In this document: positions 8,501-15,346 of the stretch, in pieces
Numbering within the stretch: position 1 is the first letter of the stretch
How the letters are laid out: each line of letters begins with the position of its first letter
Source of the DNA: Pirellulales bacterium
GTDB lineage: Bacteria > Planctomycetota > Planctomycetia > Pirellulales > JAICIG01
Assembly (NCBI GenBank): GCA_025927475.1
Contig: JAICLL010000062.1
Span: 1-33,845 of the forward strand
DNA length: 33,845 bases
Direction of reading: 5' to 3'
Position numbers and translations under genes: made by a program
The notes under the pieces: model-generated
Seen by the model: only the letters and a program-made list of their open reading frames with translations
What the model was told of the DNA's origin: nothing
The model's database searches: none

Positions 8501-9129
8501 ACGAGGCGCATTCGGCCGGCGTGCTGGGTCGGCATGGCCGCGGCATCGGCGAATACTGGGACGTCAATCCCGCCGACGTCGATCTTTGGATGGGCACGCT
8601 CAGCAAATCGTTCGGCAGTTGCGGCGGCTACATCGCCGGCAGCAAGGCCGTGGTCGAGTTTCTGAAATATTCGGCGCCGGGTTTTGTCTACAGCGTGGGC
8701 ATTTCGCCCTCGAACGCGGCGGCGGCTTTGGCCTCGATTCGCCTGCTCGAACGCGAGCCGTTGCGGGTCTCGCGGCTGCACGAACGTGCGAAGCTCTTTT
8801 TGTCACTGGCCAAAGCGCAGGGGCTGAACACCGGCCTGAGCAAAGACACGCCGGTGGTGCCGGTGATTTTGGGCGACTCGTTGCAGTGTTTGCGGTTGTC
8901 TCAGGCGCTTCAGCAGCGAGGCATCAATGTGCAGCCCATCGTGCACCCGGCGGTGGAAGAGCGGGCCTCGCGGTTGCGCTTTTTCATCACCAGCAATCAC
9001 AGCGAAGATCAGATCCGCTACACGATCGACGCCTTGGCCGAAGAGCTGGGCAAGCTCACCTCGCGGCCTGTGCCCACCGCCGCCGGCAACGGCGCCACCG
9101 CCGCCGGCTATCACGGCGTGCCTCGGTAA
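5590..9129 (+). CDS. Fused fatty acyl-AMP ligase, acyl carrier protein and alpha-oxoamine synthase
   Basis: 1179 residues from the ATG at 5590 (an open extension of 33 basic residues upstream looks untranslated). Residues 1-590: FAAL, with the ATP loop YTSGSTGAPKG at 177, YGLAEATL, TGDLGF, the FAAL-type LIIIRGLNHYP around 475-484 and the adenylation lysine K567 in SSGKIQ. About 600-665: Ala/Pro/Lys-rich linker. About 665-735: ACP with S700 in LGLDSLERME as phosphopantetheine site. About 760-1165: PLP-dependent alpha-oxoamine synthase with H898 (LAHNS), D971 and H974 (DEAHSAG) and Schiff-base lysine K1006 (TLSKSFG). Expected chemistry: fatty acid is adenylated, loaded on the ACP and decarboxylatively condensed with an amino acid to give an amino-ketone, as in serine palmitoyltransferase. 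The amino acid cannot be read from the sequence. Monocistronic; convergent with the phosphatase gene. Confidence 0.93.
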   Translation: MNHVHSVGSFFGPETLVELLRHRARCQPDQTAFTFLVDGETQEVTINHAELDRQARAIAAWLQSLGLEGQRALLLYPAGLEFIAGFFGCLYAGVVAVPAYPPRLNRKLDRIQSIAHDAQALVALSTGSVLERITPLLGQTPELEQITWLATDAPPDRIENEWRPPNATSDTLAFLQYTSGSTGAPKGVMLSHANLLHNCAVITDAFEETRSSTGVFWLPSYHDMGLVGGILTPLFNAVPNVLMSPMSFLQRPFRWLQAVSKYQATTSGGPNFAYDLCVRKITPEQRATLDLSSWRVAFNGAEPVRSETLDRFAETFEPCGFRREAFYPCYGLAEATLIVSGGMRSELPVVRAFDAKALENRLVVEVPPIEEDARRLVSSGRVLADGEVVIADPEAMTRCGPEQVGEIWVKNPSVAQGYWQRREETEHTFRAQLAEAPLVEAQLAGSGEAGFLRTGDLGFFQDGELFVASRLKDLIIIRGLNHYPHDIELTVEKSHPAIRPSCGAAFTVEVDDEARLVIVYEVERRQQVDLEEVFEAVRRDVSREHELPVDVIVLVKAGSIPKTSSGKIQRHACRDAMRVGTLEEVGRSGDLTARPAEAGAGDSGLPSFDEPSEAKPRPAQRPARAAAERPAPRKPAAPPRAKPAAKAEPAAAAARNGASPAGGRPTNVAQQVLEEVQRIAKERAKGLTLDSSIVELGLDSLERMEILASLEERFGGRFPEEILPQLETCREVVEAVEKHLGGGEGTGGGEKDDGVPPEHYRFDRYPEYLRLKHSFETLEKQGVGNPYFNVHERVTNDTTVIGGRELINFSSYNYIGMSGDPVVSQAAKEAVDRFGTSVSASRLVSGEKTIHRELEEAIARLVGTEDSVVFVGGHSTNETTIGTLFGPGDLILHDRLAHNSIIQGCLLSGARRRPFEHNDWREADQCLADLRREYRRVLIAIEGTYSMDGDIPDLPKFIEVKQRHKAFLMVDEAHSAGVLGRHGRGIGEYWDVNPADVDLWMGTLSKSFGSCGGYIAGSKAVVEFLKYSAPGFVYSVGISPSNAAAALASIRLLEREPLRVSRLHERAKLFLSLAKAQGLNTGLSKDTPVVPVILGDSLQCLRLSQALQQRGINVQPIVHPAVEERASRLRFFITSNHSEDQIRYTIDALAEELGKLTSRPVPTAAGNGATAAGYHGVPR

Positions 9130-9135
9130 GCGATG

Positions 9136-9771
9136 CTAGCTCAGATCTCCGCTGCGGGTGGCCAGTTCGCAACCGGCCAGCCGCAGGTGATCCGTCTGGT
9201 TGAGCGTCATCAGCTTCAACTGACCATTCCACTGGAGCATGCTGATTGAGCCGTTGTAGAGCAGGAAAGGATTGCGTTCGGCGGGCACCGCCAACAGCGC
9301 CTTGAGCGCCGCGGCCAGCACGCCGCCATGGGCCACCACCACCGCCTGCTGGCGCCCGGCCTCGTGGATTTGGTGAAACGCGGCCTCGGCCCGATGCATA
9401 AGCTGCCGGCGCGATTCGCCGCCGGGAATCTGATAGTCGGGATCTTGCGATCGCCACCGCGCCGCCTCTTGCGGAAACCGATCGCCCAGCTCCGAGGCCA
9501 GGGTGCCCTGAAAAACGCCGATGTTGATCTCTTTCAGCCGATCGTCGCAGTGGATCGGCACACCCAGCGCATCGGCCAGCGGCCGGGCTGTTTCGAGTGC
9601 GCGGCTGAGCGGGCTGGAATAGATCGCCTCAATGGGCAGCTTGCCCAGCGTGGCCGCGACGGCGGCGGCGTGCTTTTGCCCCAGTGGCGAAAGCCGCGTG
9701 TCGGATTGCCCCTGCAACCGCCCTTCGACATTGTAGGTGCTCTCGCCGTGACGGACGCAGTAAAGCAGCAT
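9136..9771 (-). CDS. Histidine phosphatase (phosphoglycerate mutase-like)
   Basis: 211 residues. The RHG motif (R7-H8-G9-E10) supplies the phosphorylated histidine; R57 (SPLSRALET), E81 (LKEINIGVFQG) and H148 (VVVAHGG) complete the usual pocket. This places it in the cofactor-independent phosphatase group of histidine phosphatases (CobC/GpmB-like) rather than true glycolytic mutase; the substrate is unknown. It follows the YraN gene by 15 bp on the same strand and is probably cotranscribed with it. It converges on the FAAL-ACP-AOS gene with only 6 bp between stops and no visible terminator. Confidence 0.88.
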   Translation of the reverse strand: MLLYCVRHGESTYNVEGRLQGQSDTRLSPLGQKHAAAVAATLGKLPIEAIYSSPLSRALETARPLADALGVPIHCDDRLKEINIGVFQGTLASELGDRFPQEAARWRSQDPDYQIPGGESRRQLMHRAEAAFHQIHEAGRQQAVVVAHGGVLAAALKALLAVPAERNPFLLYNGSISMLQWNGQLKLMTLNQTDHLRLAGCELATRSGDLS

Positions 9772-9786
9772 ATCTCGACCGGTTCG

Positions 9787-10221
9787 TTAGGAAAACAGTC
9801 CGTCATAGCCGACCGCCTCAAAGGCGCGCGGAAAATGCTCGATGATCGGCTTGTGCCGCCGATGTGGCCAGGTGACCGCCACCACGTCGAACCGAGCCGG
9901 GTATTCCAGCAGGTCGTGTTTGCGCAGATAAGCCACGGCCAACCGCGTTAAACGGCGCTGCTTGGGCACATCGACCGCGTCGCCCGGATGCCCGGCGTCC
10001 TGCGATTGGCGTGTTTTGACTTCCACGAACACCACGGTGCGTTTCTCGACGGCTACCAGATCGATCTCGCCCAAATGGCCACGACAGCGACGCGCGATAA
10101 TCTGGCACCCGTGCCTTCGCAGCCAGCGGGCGGCCAGGGCTTCGCCGCGCTCGCCCAGAGACCGGCCGCGCCTCAGCCGTCGCACAAGCTCAACCAACCG
10201 CCGATGCCAGTTACTGCTCAC
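9787..10221 (-). CDS. yraN: YraN/UPF0102 endonuclease-like protein
   Basis: 144 residues from a GTG at 10221 (MSSNWHRRL). Core motifs of the family: GERGEALAARWL (23-34), the GEIDLVA strand with D54, and FVEVKTR with E67 and K69, the E/D-xK triad of the restriction-endonuclease-like fold. The family is present in most bacteria and is linked to DNA uptake or repair, but the role is not settled. An ORF extension to 10335 exists, but its added residues are translated from the REP-1 palindrome at 10261-10336, so I place the start after it. Confidence 0.9.
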   Translation of the reverse strand: MSSNWHRRLVELVRRLRRGRSLGERGEALAARWLRRHGCQIIARRCRGHLGEIDLVAVEKRTVVFVEVKTRQSQDAGHPGDAVDVPKQRRLTRLAVAYLRKHDLLEYPARFDVVAVTWPHRRHKPIIEHFPRAFEAVGYDGLFS

Positions 10222-10260
10222 GATTGCCGCCTCATGAACGGCGTGAAGTCGACGCACCAA

Positions 10261-10336
10261 GGTGGCTGGGGCAAAGCCTCCGCGATGCCCCGGTTGATGC
10301 GAGCCGGGGCATCGGCAAGCCTCTGCCCCAGCCACC
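10261..10336. repeat. REP-1 palindromic repeat, inverted pair (copies b and c)
   Basis: Two REP-1 units face each other: 10261-10294 forward (GGTGGCTGGGGCAAAGCCTC and CGCGATGCCCCGGTT) and 10303-10336 reverse. The arms could form a hairpin of over 30 bp with a short loop. It lies between the end of sdhA (10383) and yraN (10221), where it would cap the sdh transcript. Confidence 0.9.
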
Positions 10337-10382
10337 GCGGAAAAGATGCACTTGCCCCAATCGCTCTTCGCTTATCGCTTCC

Positions 10383-12404
10383 TCAGGACGCGGCCGCGGC
10401 CGCGGCCGTCTTCGTCGCCGCCCCATTGCCATCGGTAGCGGTCGGCTGAGGACGCGAAGCCTGACGCTGTTTCCAGACTTCTTCGATGATCTCGGCGCCC
10501 ACGAGCCCATAGAGCCTCGGACGCGGCGGAAGCAAGGACGTGTCGACCTCTTCATACGTCAGTTCTGGCTCGCCGCTGGCGCCGTTCCACGCCGCAATAG
10601 TCGACTTTAACCACTTTTTGGTGTTCGCCTCGAACTGATCGCACCAGGCCTCGGCCTCGCGGCGGTGCTCAGCGGCCGAAGTGGCCGCCAGGCCGGGAAA
10701 GGCAAACTCGGGTTTGTAGTGCGCCCCACGGCATTCGTCGCGCTGCAGTGCCCCCTTCAAAATCACCTTGGCCAAGGGGAACATGTCGCGCAACGCCTTG
10801 GTGAAAACGACGTTCTGGTTGGTCCAATTGCCGGTGTCGGAGAGCGAGCAGCGGGCGGCCCGCTCGGTCAATTCGCTCACGGTGGCATAGGCGTCGCGCA
10901 GCGCGTTGTTGTGGCGAACCACGGTGGCCGCCTTGGTCATCACCTGGCCCAGCTCTTGATGCAGCAAATACGGGTTCTCGCCGCCGCCGCTGCGCTTCAA
11001 CAGCGTGTCGTGCGTTTTTTGATGCTGCTTCTGGGCGCCTTGATAAAGGCTGGCGGGCTGATCGGCCGCCGCCTTGCCCACGAGCGACTTCAGCCAGTTC
11101 TGCACGCCGGGGGCGATCATCAGCCCGCTGAAGATGCAGCTCAACAGCGAGTTGGCCCCCAGCCGGTTGGCCCCGTGATACTGATAGTCGCATTCGCCCA
11201 AGGCATACAGGCCGGGGATGTTGGTCACCTGGTTGCGCGGCGAACCGGCCCTCAGCCCGCCCGACGCGGTGCGCTCGTAATCGACCCACAGCCCACCCAT
11301 CGAGTAGTGCACGGCGGGAAAGATTTTCATCGGCACGTCGCGCGGATCGACACCCTGAAATTTTTCATAGATTTCGAGGATGCCCGCCAGTTTCTGATCG
11401 AGCACCGCGCGGGGCAGGTGCGTCAGGTCGAGATAGACGCACTGCCGGTCGGCTTCGACGCTCAGGCCCTCGTGCGTGCAGACGTTGAAGATTTCGCGGG
11501 TGGCGATGTCGCGCGGCACCAGGTTGCCATACTTCGGATACCGCTCTTCCAGAAAATAATAACGTTCGGCTTCGGGAATGTGCCGCGGATCGCGCGGGTC
11601 TTGCGGTTGCCGCGGCACCCACACGCGGCCGCCTTCGCCGCGGGCGCTTTCGCTCATCAGCCGCAGCTTGTCGGCGCCGGGCACCGCCGTGGGATGCACT
11701 TGAATGAACTCGCCGTTGCCATACTTGGCTCCCGACAAAAAGCAGCGCGCGGCGGCGCTGCCCGTGCAAGCCATCGACATCGTCGAACGACCATAGATCA
11801 ATCCGCATCCCCCCGAGGCCACCAGCACGGCGTCGGCCGGGAAGGCGCGGATTTCCATCGTCACCATGTCCTGCGCCACGGCGCCGCGGCAGACGCCCGA
11901 GTCGTCGATGATCGGCCCCAGAAAATCCCAGAACTCATATTTGGTCACCTTGCCCTCGGTCTGCCAGCGGCGGACCTGCTCATCGAGCGCGTAGAGCAAC
12001 TGCTGGCCGGTGGTGGCGCCGGCGAACGCCGTGCGTTTATAAAGCGTACCGCCGAAGCGGCGGTGATCGCGAAAGCCCTCTTGTGTGCGGTTGAAGGGCA
12101 CGCCCAGCCGGTCCATCAGGTCGATGATCCGCGGACCCCACTCGGTCATCTCTTTGACCGGCGGCTGATGCTGCAAGAAATCGCCGCCATACACCGTGTC
12201 GTCAAAGTGCAGCCACTCGCTATCGCCCTGCTGGCGCGTGGTGCTGTTGACGGTGTTGATGCCGCCCTGCGCGCAAACGCTGTGCGACCGCTTGACGGGC
12301 GTCAGGCTCATCAGATCGACCGCCACGCCCAACTCGGCCAATTTCATGGTGGCAGCCAGCCCGGCCAGCCCGCCCCCGACAATCAACACTCGCTGGTTTG
12401 CCAT
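10383..12404 (-). CDS. sdhA: Succinate dehydrogenase/fumarate reductase flavoprotein subunit
   Basis: 673 residues. FAD-binding GGGLAGL (10-16), covalent-FAD histidine H41 in SHSVCAQGGIN, the substrate-site segments HPTAVPG and SESARGEGG, RDIATREI, and the second FAD motif GLYALGECDYQYHGANRLGA with SLLSCIFSG. All are intact. It oxidises succinate to fumarate and would hand electrons to an iron-sulfur subunit. The C-terminus has a 20-residue Ala/Thr tail (ATDGNGAATKTA...) longer than most relatives. Start ATG at 12404 immediately follows the sdhC stop (TAA-ATG), a tight operon. The next gene expected, sdhB, is absent: a REP palindrome and yraN follow instead. Confidence 0.96.
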   Translation of the reverse strand: MANQRVLIVGGGLAGLAATMKLAELGVAVDLMSLTPVKRSHSVCAQGGINTVNSTTRQQGDSEWLHFDDTVYGGDFLQHQPPVKEMTEWGPRIIDLMDRLGVPFNRTQEGFRDHRRFGGTLYKRTAFAGATTGQQLLYALDEQVRRWQTEGKVTKYEFWDFLGPIIDDSGVCRGAVAQDMVTMEIRAFPADAVLVASGGCGLIYGRSTMSMACTGSAAARCFLSGAKYGNGEFIQVHPTAVPGADKLRLMSESARGEGGRVWVPRQPQDPRDPRHIPEAERYYFLEERYPKYGNLVPRDIATREIFNVCTHEGLSVEADRQCVYLDLTHLPRAVLDQKLAGILEIYEKFQGVDPRDVPMKIFPAVHYSMGGLWVDYERTASGGLRAGSPRNQVTNIPGLYALGECDYQYHGANRLGANSLLSCIFSGLMIAPGVQNWLKSLVGKAAADQPASLYQGAQKQHQKTHDTLLKRSGGGENPYLLHQELGQVMTKAATVVRHNNALRDAYATVSELTERAARCSLSDTGNWTNQNVVFTKALRDMFPLAKVILKGALQRDECRGAHYKPEFAFPGLAATSAAEHRREAEAWCDQFEANTKKWLKSTIAAWNGASGEPELTYEEVDTSLLPPRPRLYGLVGAEIIEEVWKQRQASRPQPTATDGNGAATKTAAAAAAS

Positions 12405-13280
12405 TTACTTCGACTCCGAAACCAAAATGCCGCCGCTTGCGTGGGTTGCGGCCTTGTCGGCCGGCTGACGCAGCTTTTCCAGTTCTTCTTGCTCCCGCCG
12501 GAGGTCTTCCGCGCGCCGCTCGTTGCGCACGTGCTCGATGGCACGGGCTTCGTTCTGATCGACGATGCTCATGCCGAACAAAGCTCCCACCCCGACAAAC
12601 GCTAACAGCACGCCGAACGCCGCGCACACATAGTCGGCCCGTCGCTGGGCCGCGGGCGTGGTCCACAGTCCCCAGGTAATGCCCGAGGTCCACAGCCCGT
12701 TGGCCAAATGATAGACGCAGGCCAAGACGCCGATGGCGTACAGTATTTTCACCAGCAACGGGCCGAGAGCCGCCGCGGCCGTACTGGTGGCATGATGCGG
12801 ATCAAACTGGCCGCCCCGTAGCGGCTTGGCGATGTTCTCCATCCAGTAGCCGTTGTGCAGCCAGCCATGCATGTGGAACACGTGCCAGAGGATGAACACC
12901 AGGGCGATCCAGGCGGTGACCCTCTGCAGCGTGTAGCGGATGTTGCTGCCATATCGGTAGACGCCGGCGTTGGTTTCGCAGTACACCGCCCGCACCACGC
13001 CCAAAGCGGCGTGAAAGATGAGCGGCAGGAAGATAAGCGTCCATTCCACGATCGAGAGCACCGGCTCGAGGCGGTGGATGGTATCGACCTGGTCCTGGAA
13101 CGTGGCCGGCCCGCCCAACACGCTAGCGTTGGTGAGCAGGTGGATGCACATATACGCGCCCACCGGCACAATGCCGCTGAGCGAGTGCAGGCGGCGCAGC
13201 AGAAACTCGTGACGGCCGTAAAAGCTCGAAGTCGAGGCCGGGCGGGGCGCGGCAGACGGGCTGGCGGTTTCCAAAATCAA
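12405..13280 (-). CDS. sdhC: Succinate dehydrogenase cytochrome b558 subunit
   Basis: 291 residues with five membrane helices at about 35-57, 75-100, 120-140, 171-197 and 215-240. Histidines at the spacing seen in the B. subtilis-type di-haem b558 subunit are present (H47, H90, H133, and H191 after a 15-residue insertion with HH at 162-163), matching four axial ligands. It anchors SdhAB and reduces quinone in the inner membrane. A charged coiled-coil-like tail (residues 245-270, EARAIEHVRNERRAEDLRREQ) is unusual. There is no ATG: the frame begins at a TTG at 13280 (or 13274), 32 nt downstream of a good promoter candidate, which supports that start. Confidence 0.9.
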   Translation of the reverse strand: MILETASPSAAPRPASTSSFYGRHEFLLRRLHSLSGIVPVGAYMCIHLLTNASVLGGPATFQDQVDTIHRLEPVLSIVEWTLIFLPLIFHAALGVVRAVYCETNAGVYRYGSNIRYTLQRVTAWIALVFILWHVFHMHGWLHNGYWMENIAKPLRGGQFDPHHATSTAAAALGPLLVKILYAIGVLACVYHLANGLWTSGITWGLWTTPAAQRRADYVCAAFGVLLAFVGVGALFGMSIVDQNEARAIEHVRNERRAEDLRREQEELEKLRQPADKAATHASGGILVSESK

Positions 13281-13318
13281 ACCCCGAAATAAGAAGCGAA
13301 GGCTGATGCTCGCCGCTC

Positions 13319-13346
13319 AATATAGCGTTGCCCAAGCCGGAATCAA
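13319..13346 (-). promoter_or_regulatory. Candidate promoter of sdhCA
   Basis: On the minus strand TTGATT (13341-13346), a 16-bp spacer and TATATT (13319-13324). Transcription would start near 13312, leaving about 30 nt before the TTG start of sdhC. The good -10 match and position make this one of the more convincing promoters in the window. A divergent -10-like TATACT at 13392-13397 may serve the oxidoreductase gene at 13455, but its -35 is poor. Confidence 0.5.
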
Positions 13347-13454
13347 AGGGCGCGCCGCTAAACGCTTGTTTCGCCGGCACGTGTCGGCAGATATACTTAT
13401 CCGTGTTGCCGTCGCTCGTTGCCCCCGTGCCATTTTCCTCGTGAGACCATTGCC

Positions 13455-14792
13455 ATGAATCGAAAGCAAAGAGGCGTCTCTTCCCGGCCGAGTCGCCGTC
13501 GATTTCTAAAAACTGCCGCCTCCGGCGCAGTCGCCGCCATCGCGGCGCCGATGATCATACCGCGACATGTGCTCGCGGCGCCGGGCACGCCAGGCGCGAA
13601 CGACCGAATCACCGTGGGCGCGATCGGTGTCGGCGGTCGGGCGAGCCTGTTGTTGGAACAACTGCCCGAATCGGCTCAGATCGTAGCGTTGTCAGACTGC
13701 AATCTGCCGCGGGCCGAGGCGTTCAAAGCCAAGAAGCAAAAAGATTGGCCCGTCTATCAGGATTATCGCCAGATTCTCGATCGCCAGGATATCGACGCGG
13801 TGATTGTCGCCACGGGCGAGTTTCAACGCGTCTTGCCGTGCATGCACGCCTGCCAGGCCGGCAAAGACATCTATGCCGAAAAGCCGCTGACGCTTTATGT
13901 GAGCGAAGGACGCGCGCTGGTCGACGCGGCGCGCAAGACCGGCCGCGTGCTGCAAGTGGGCACGCAGCAACGCTCGATGGCCATGAACCGCATCGCCTGC
14001 GAACTGGTTCGCAGCGGCGGACTGGGCAAGATCCTGGAAGTGCGGGCAATTAACTACACCGGCTCGCAGCCCTCGCCCGACCAGGGGCTGCCGGCGATGC
14101 CCGTGCCCGAGGGACTTGACTGGAACCTGTGGCTCAACCAAGCTGCCGATCGTCCCTATCATCCCGACTGGATGGGCTGGATGCGGTGGCGCGACTTCGC
14201 CGGCGGCGAAATGACCAACTGGGGCGCGCACGGCGTCGATCAGATCCAATGGGCGCTGGGCATGGACGACACCGGGCCGGTCAAGACCTGGCCGATTCCC
14301 TTCGACGCACCGGTCAAAGCCGGGCAGTTTGCCTCCGGCATCGGCATGCGCTATGCCAACGGCGTGGAGGTGAAGTTTGTCATCGAGCAGGGGCACGGAC
14401 CGATGGGCGGCGCCGTGTTCGTTTGCGAAAAGGGCAAGCTGGAGATCAATCGCAACAAGTTCACCTCGAACCCGCCCGAGATCGCCGCAGAGCTGCGCAA
14501 GAAAGTCGACGTGGCCGAAGAAGAGCGCAAGTGGAGCGACCAGCTTGCGCTGTGGCAGGCGCGGTGGCACATGCAAAACTGGCTCGACTGCATCCGCAGC
14601 CGCGAGTTGCCCGTGGCCGACGTCGAGATCGGGCATCGTTCGATCACGGTTTGCCATCTGGCGAACATCACGCGTGCTTTGGGCCGCGAGCTGCGTTGGG
14701 ATCCGGCCGAGGAGCGGTTCATTGACGATGCCGCGGCGAATGCCATGCTGGAGCGCGAGCGGCGCAAGGGGTTTGAACTGCCGGCGGTGTAG
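13455..14792 (+). CDS. Tat-exported Gfo/Idh/MocA family oxidoreductase
   Basis: 445 residues. A twin-arginine signal (RRRFLKTAASGAVAAIAAP, residues 14-32, cut near VLAAP) is followed by a Rossmann fold (TVGAIGVGGRAS, 53-64) and the family's EKP motif (AEKPLT, 141-146), whose Lys lies at the nicotinamide. The C-terminal half has the family's sheet domain (GGEMTNWGAHGVDQIQWAL). Members oxidise, reduce or epimerise sugars with tightly bound NAD(P); planctomycetes hold dozens of Tat-exported versions thought to act on sugars in the periplasm or in tight cofactor complexes. The substrate is not deducible. I chose ATG 13455; a longer frame to 13419 adds 12 residues that do not look like a signal. 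Confidence 0.9.
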   Translation: MNRKQRGVSSRPSRRRFLKTAASGAVAAIAAPMIIPRHVLAAPGTPGANDRITVGAIGVGGRASLLLEQLPESAQIVALSDCNLPRAEAFKAKKQKDWPVYQDYRQILDRQDIDAVIVATGEFQRVLPCMHACQAGKDIYAEKPLTLYVSEGRALVDAARKTGRVLQVGTQQRSMAMNRIACELVRSGGLGKILEVRAINYTGSQPSPDQGLPAMPVPEGLDWNLWLNQAADRPYHPDWMGWMRWRDFAGGEMTNWGAHGVDQIQWALGMDDTGPVKTWPIPFDAPVKAGQFASGIGMRYANGVEVKFVIEQGHGPMGGAVFVCEKGKLEINRNKFTSNPPEIAAELRKKVDVAEEERKWSDQLALWQARWHMQNWLDCIRSRELPVADVEIGHRSITVCHLANITRALGRELRWDPAEERFIDDAAANAMLERERRKGFELPAV

Positions 14793-14866
14793 CCCCTTGT
14801 TGCGGCCCTCAGATTGCTGTATTGCGAGTCTCGTGCGGTAATGCTGAATGGCTGAAGAAAGGTTGA

Positions 14867-15272
14867 ACTCTCCGCACGATCTCCCCAGACTTTGATTCGG
14901 ACTGGATTTGTCATCAAGAACCGCAATATCGCGGCGACGTGGTGCTCATTTACGTGCCGTTTGTCGGCGCACAAGGTGGCAAAACACGGCCGGCTGTCGT
15001 CGTGCAGATTGATTCGCTGAACGTTGCGCTCCGAGAGACGGTTATTCTCGAGATCACATCCACTGTTTCGCGCGGGCTGAGACCGCAACATGTTTTGGTG
15101 GACGTCGCCGCTCCGGATGGGGCGTCAACCGGGTTGCTCACGGACTCGGTCATTCGCTGTGAGCGGCCATACCGTCCCACAAGCCGACCTCGTCAAGAAG
15201 ATCGGCGCGCTTTCGCCTAGGCAGATGCAATTCGTTGAAGAAGCGGTCAAATCCGCGTTCGGTATTCCCTAG
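14867..15272 (+). pseudogene. Degraded MazF/PemK-like toxin
   Basis: The frame starting after the TGA at 14864 encodes SDWICHQEPQYRGDVVLIYV, then GAQGGKTRPAVVVQ, ILEITSTVSRGLRPQHVLVD and GLLTDSVIRCE, which matches the MazF/PemK mRNA-interferase fold in order and spacing. Around 15162-15170 the homology moves to the next frame, HTVPQADLVKKIGALSPRQM, ending at the TAG at 15272; one base too many in GCGGCC would explain it. There is no ATG in the N-terminal frame. GTG 14939 would start inside the first strand. Both defects suggest an inactive gene, or one sequencing error plus an unusual start. No antitoxin gene is seen upstream. Confidence 0.65.
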
Positions 15273-15346
15273 CCGCAACGAAGTGCCGCGGACCGCCGGG
15301 TTCGGTCATGGGCAGAACCATTGCCCTATCACCGCACCGAGTGAGT

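Noticed and set aside
7351..8781. Long minus-strand frame (476 residues) antisense to the FAAL-ACP-AOS gene
   Set aside because: Its translation has no domain and mirrors the plus-strand codon bias of a GC-rich gene; the plus frame has clear motifs throughout.
10222..10335. N-terminal extension of YraN
   Set aside because: The added residues come from the REP-1 palindrome; the family starts near the GTG at 10221.
10665..12605. Plus-strand frame of 646 residues antisense to sdhA
   Set aside because: Third-position GC shadow of sdhA, which has all family motifs.
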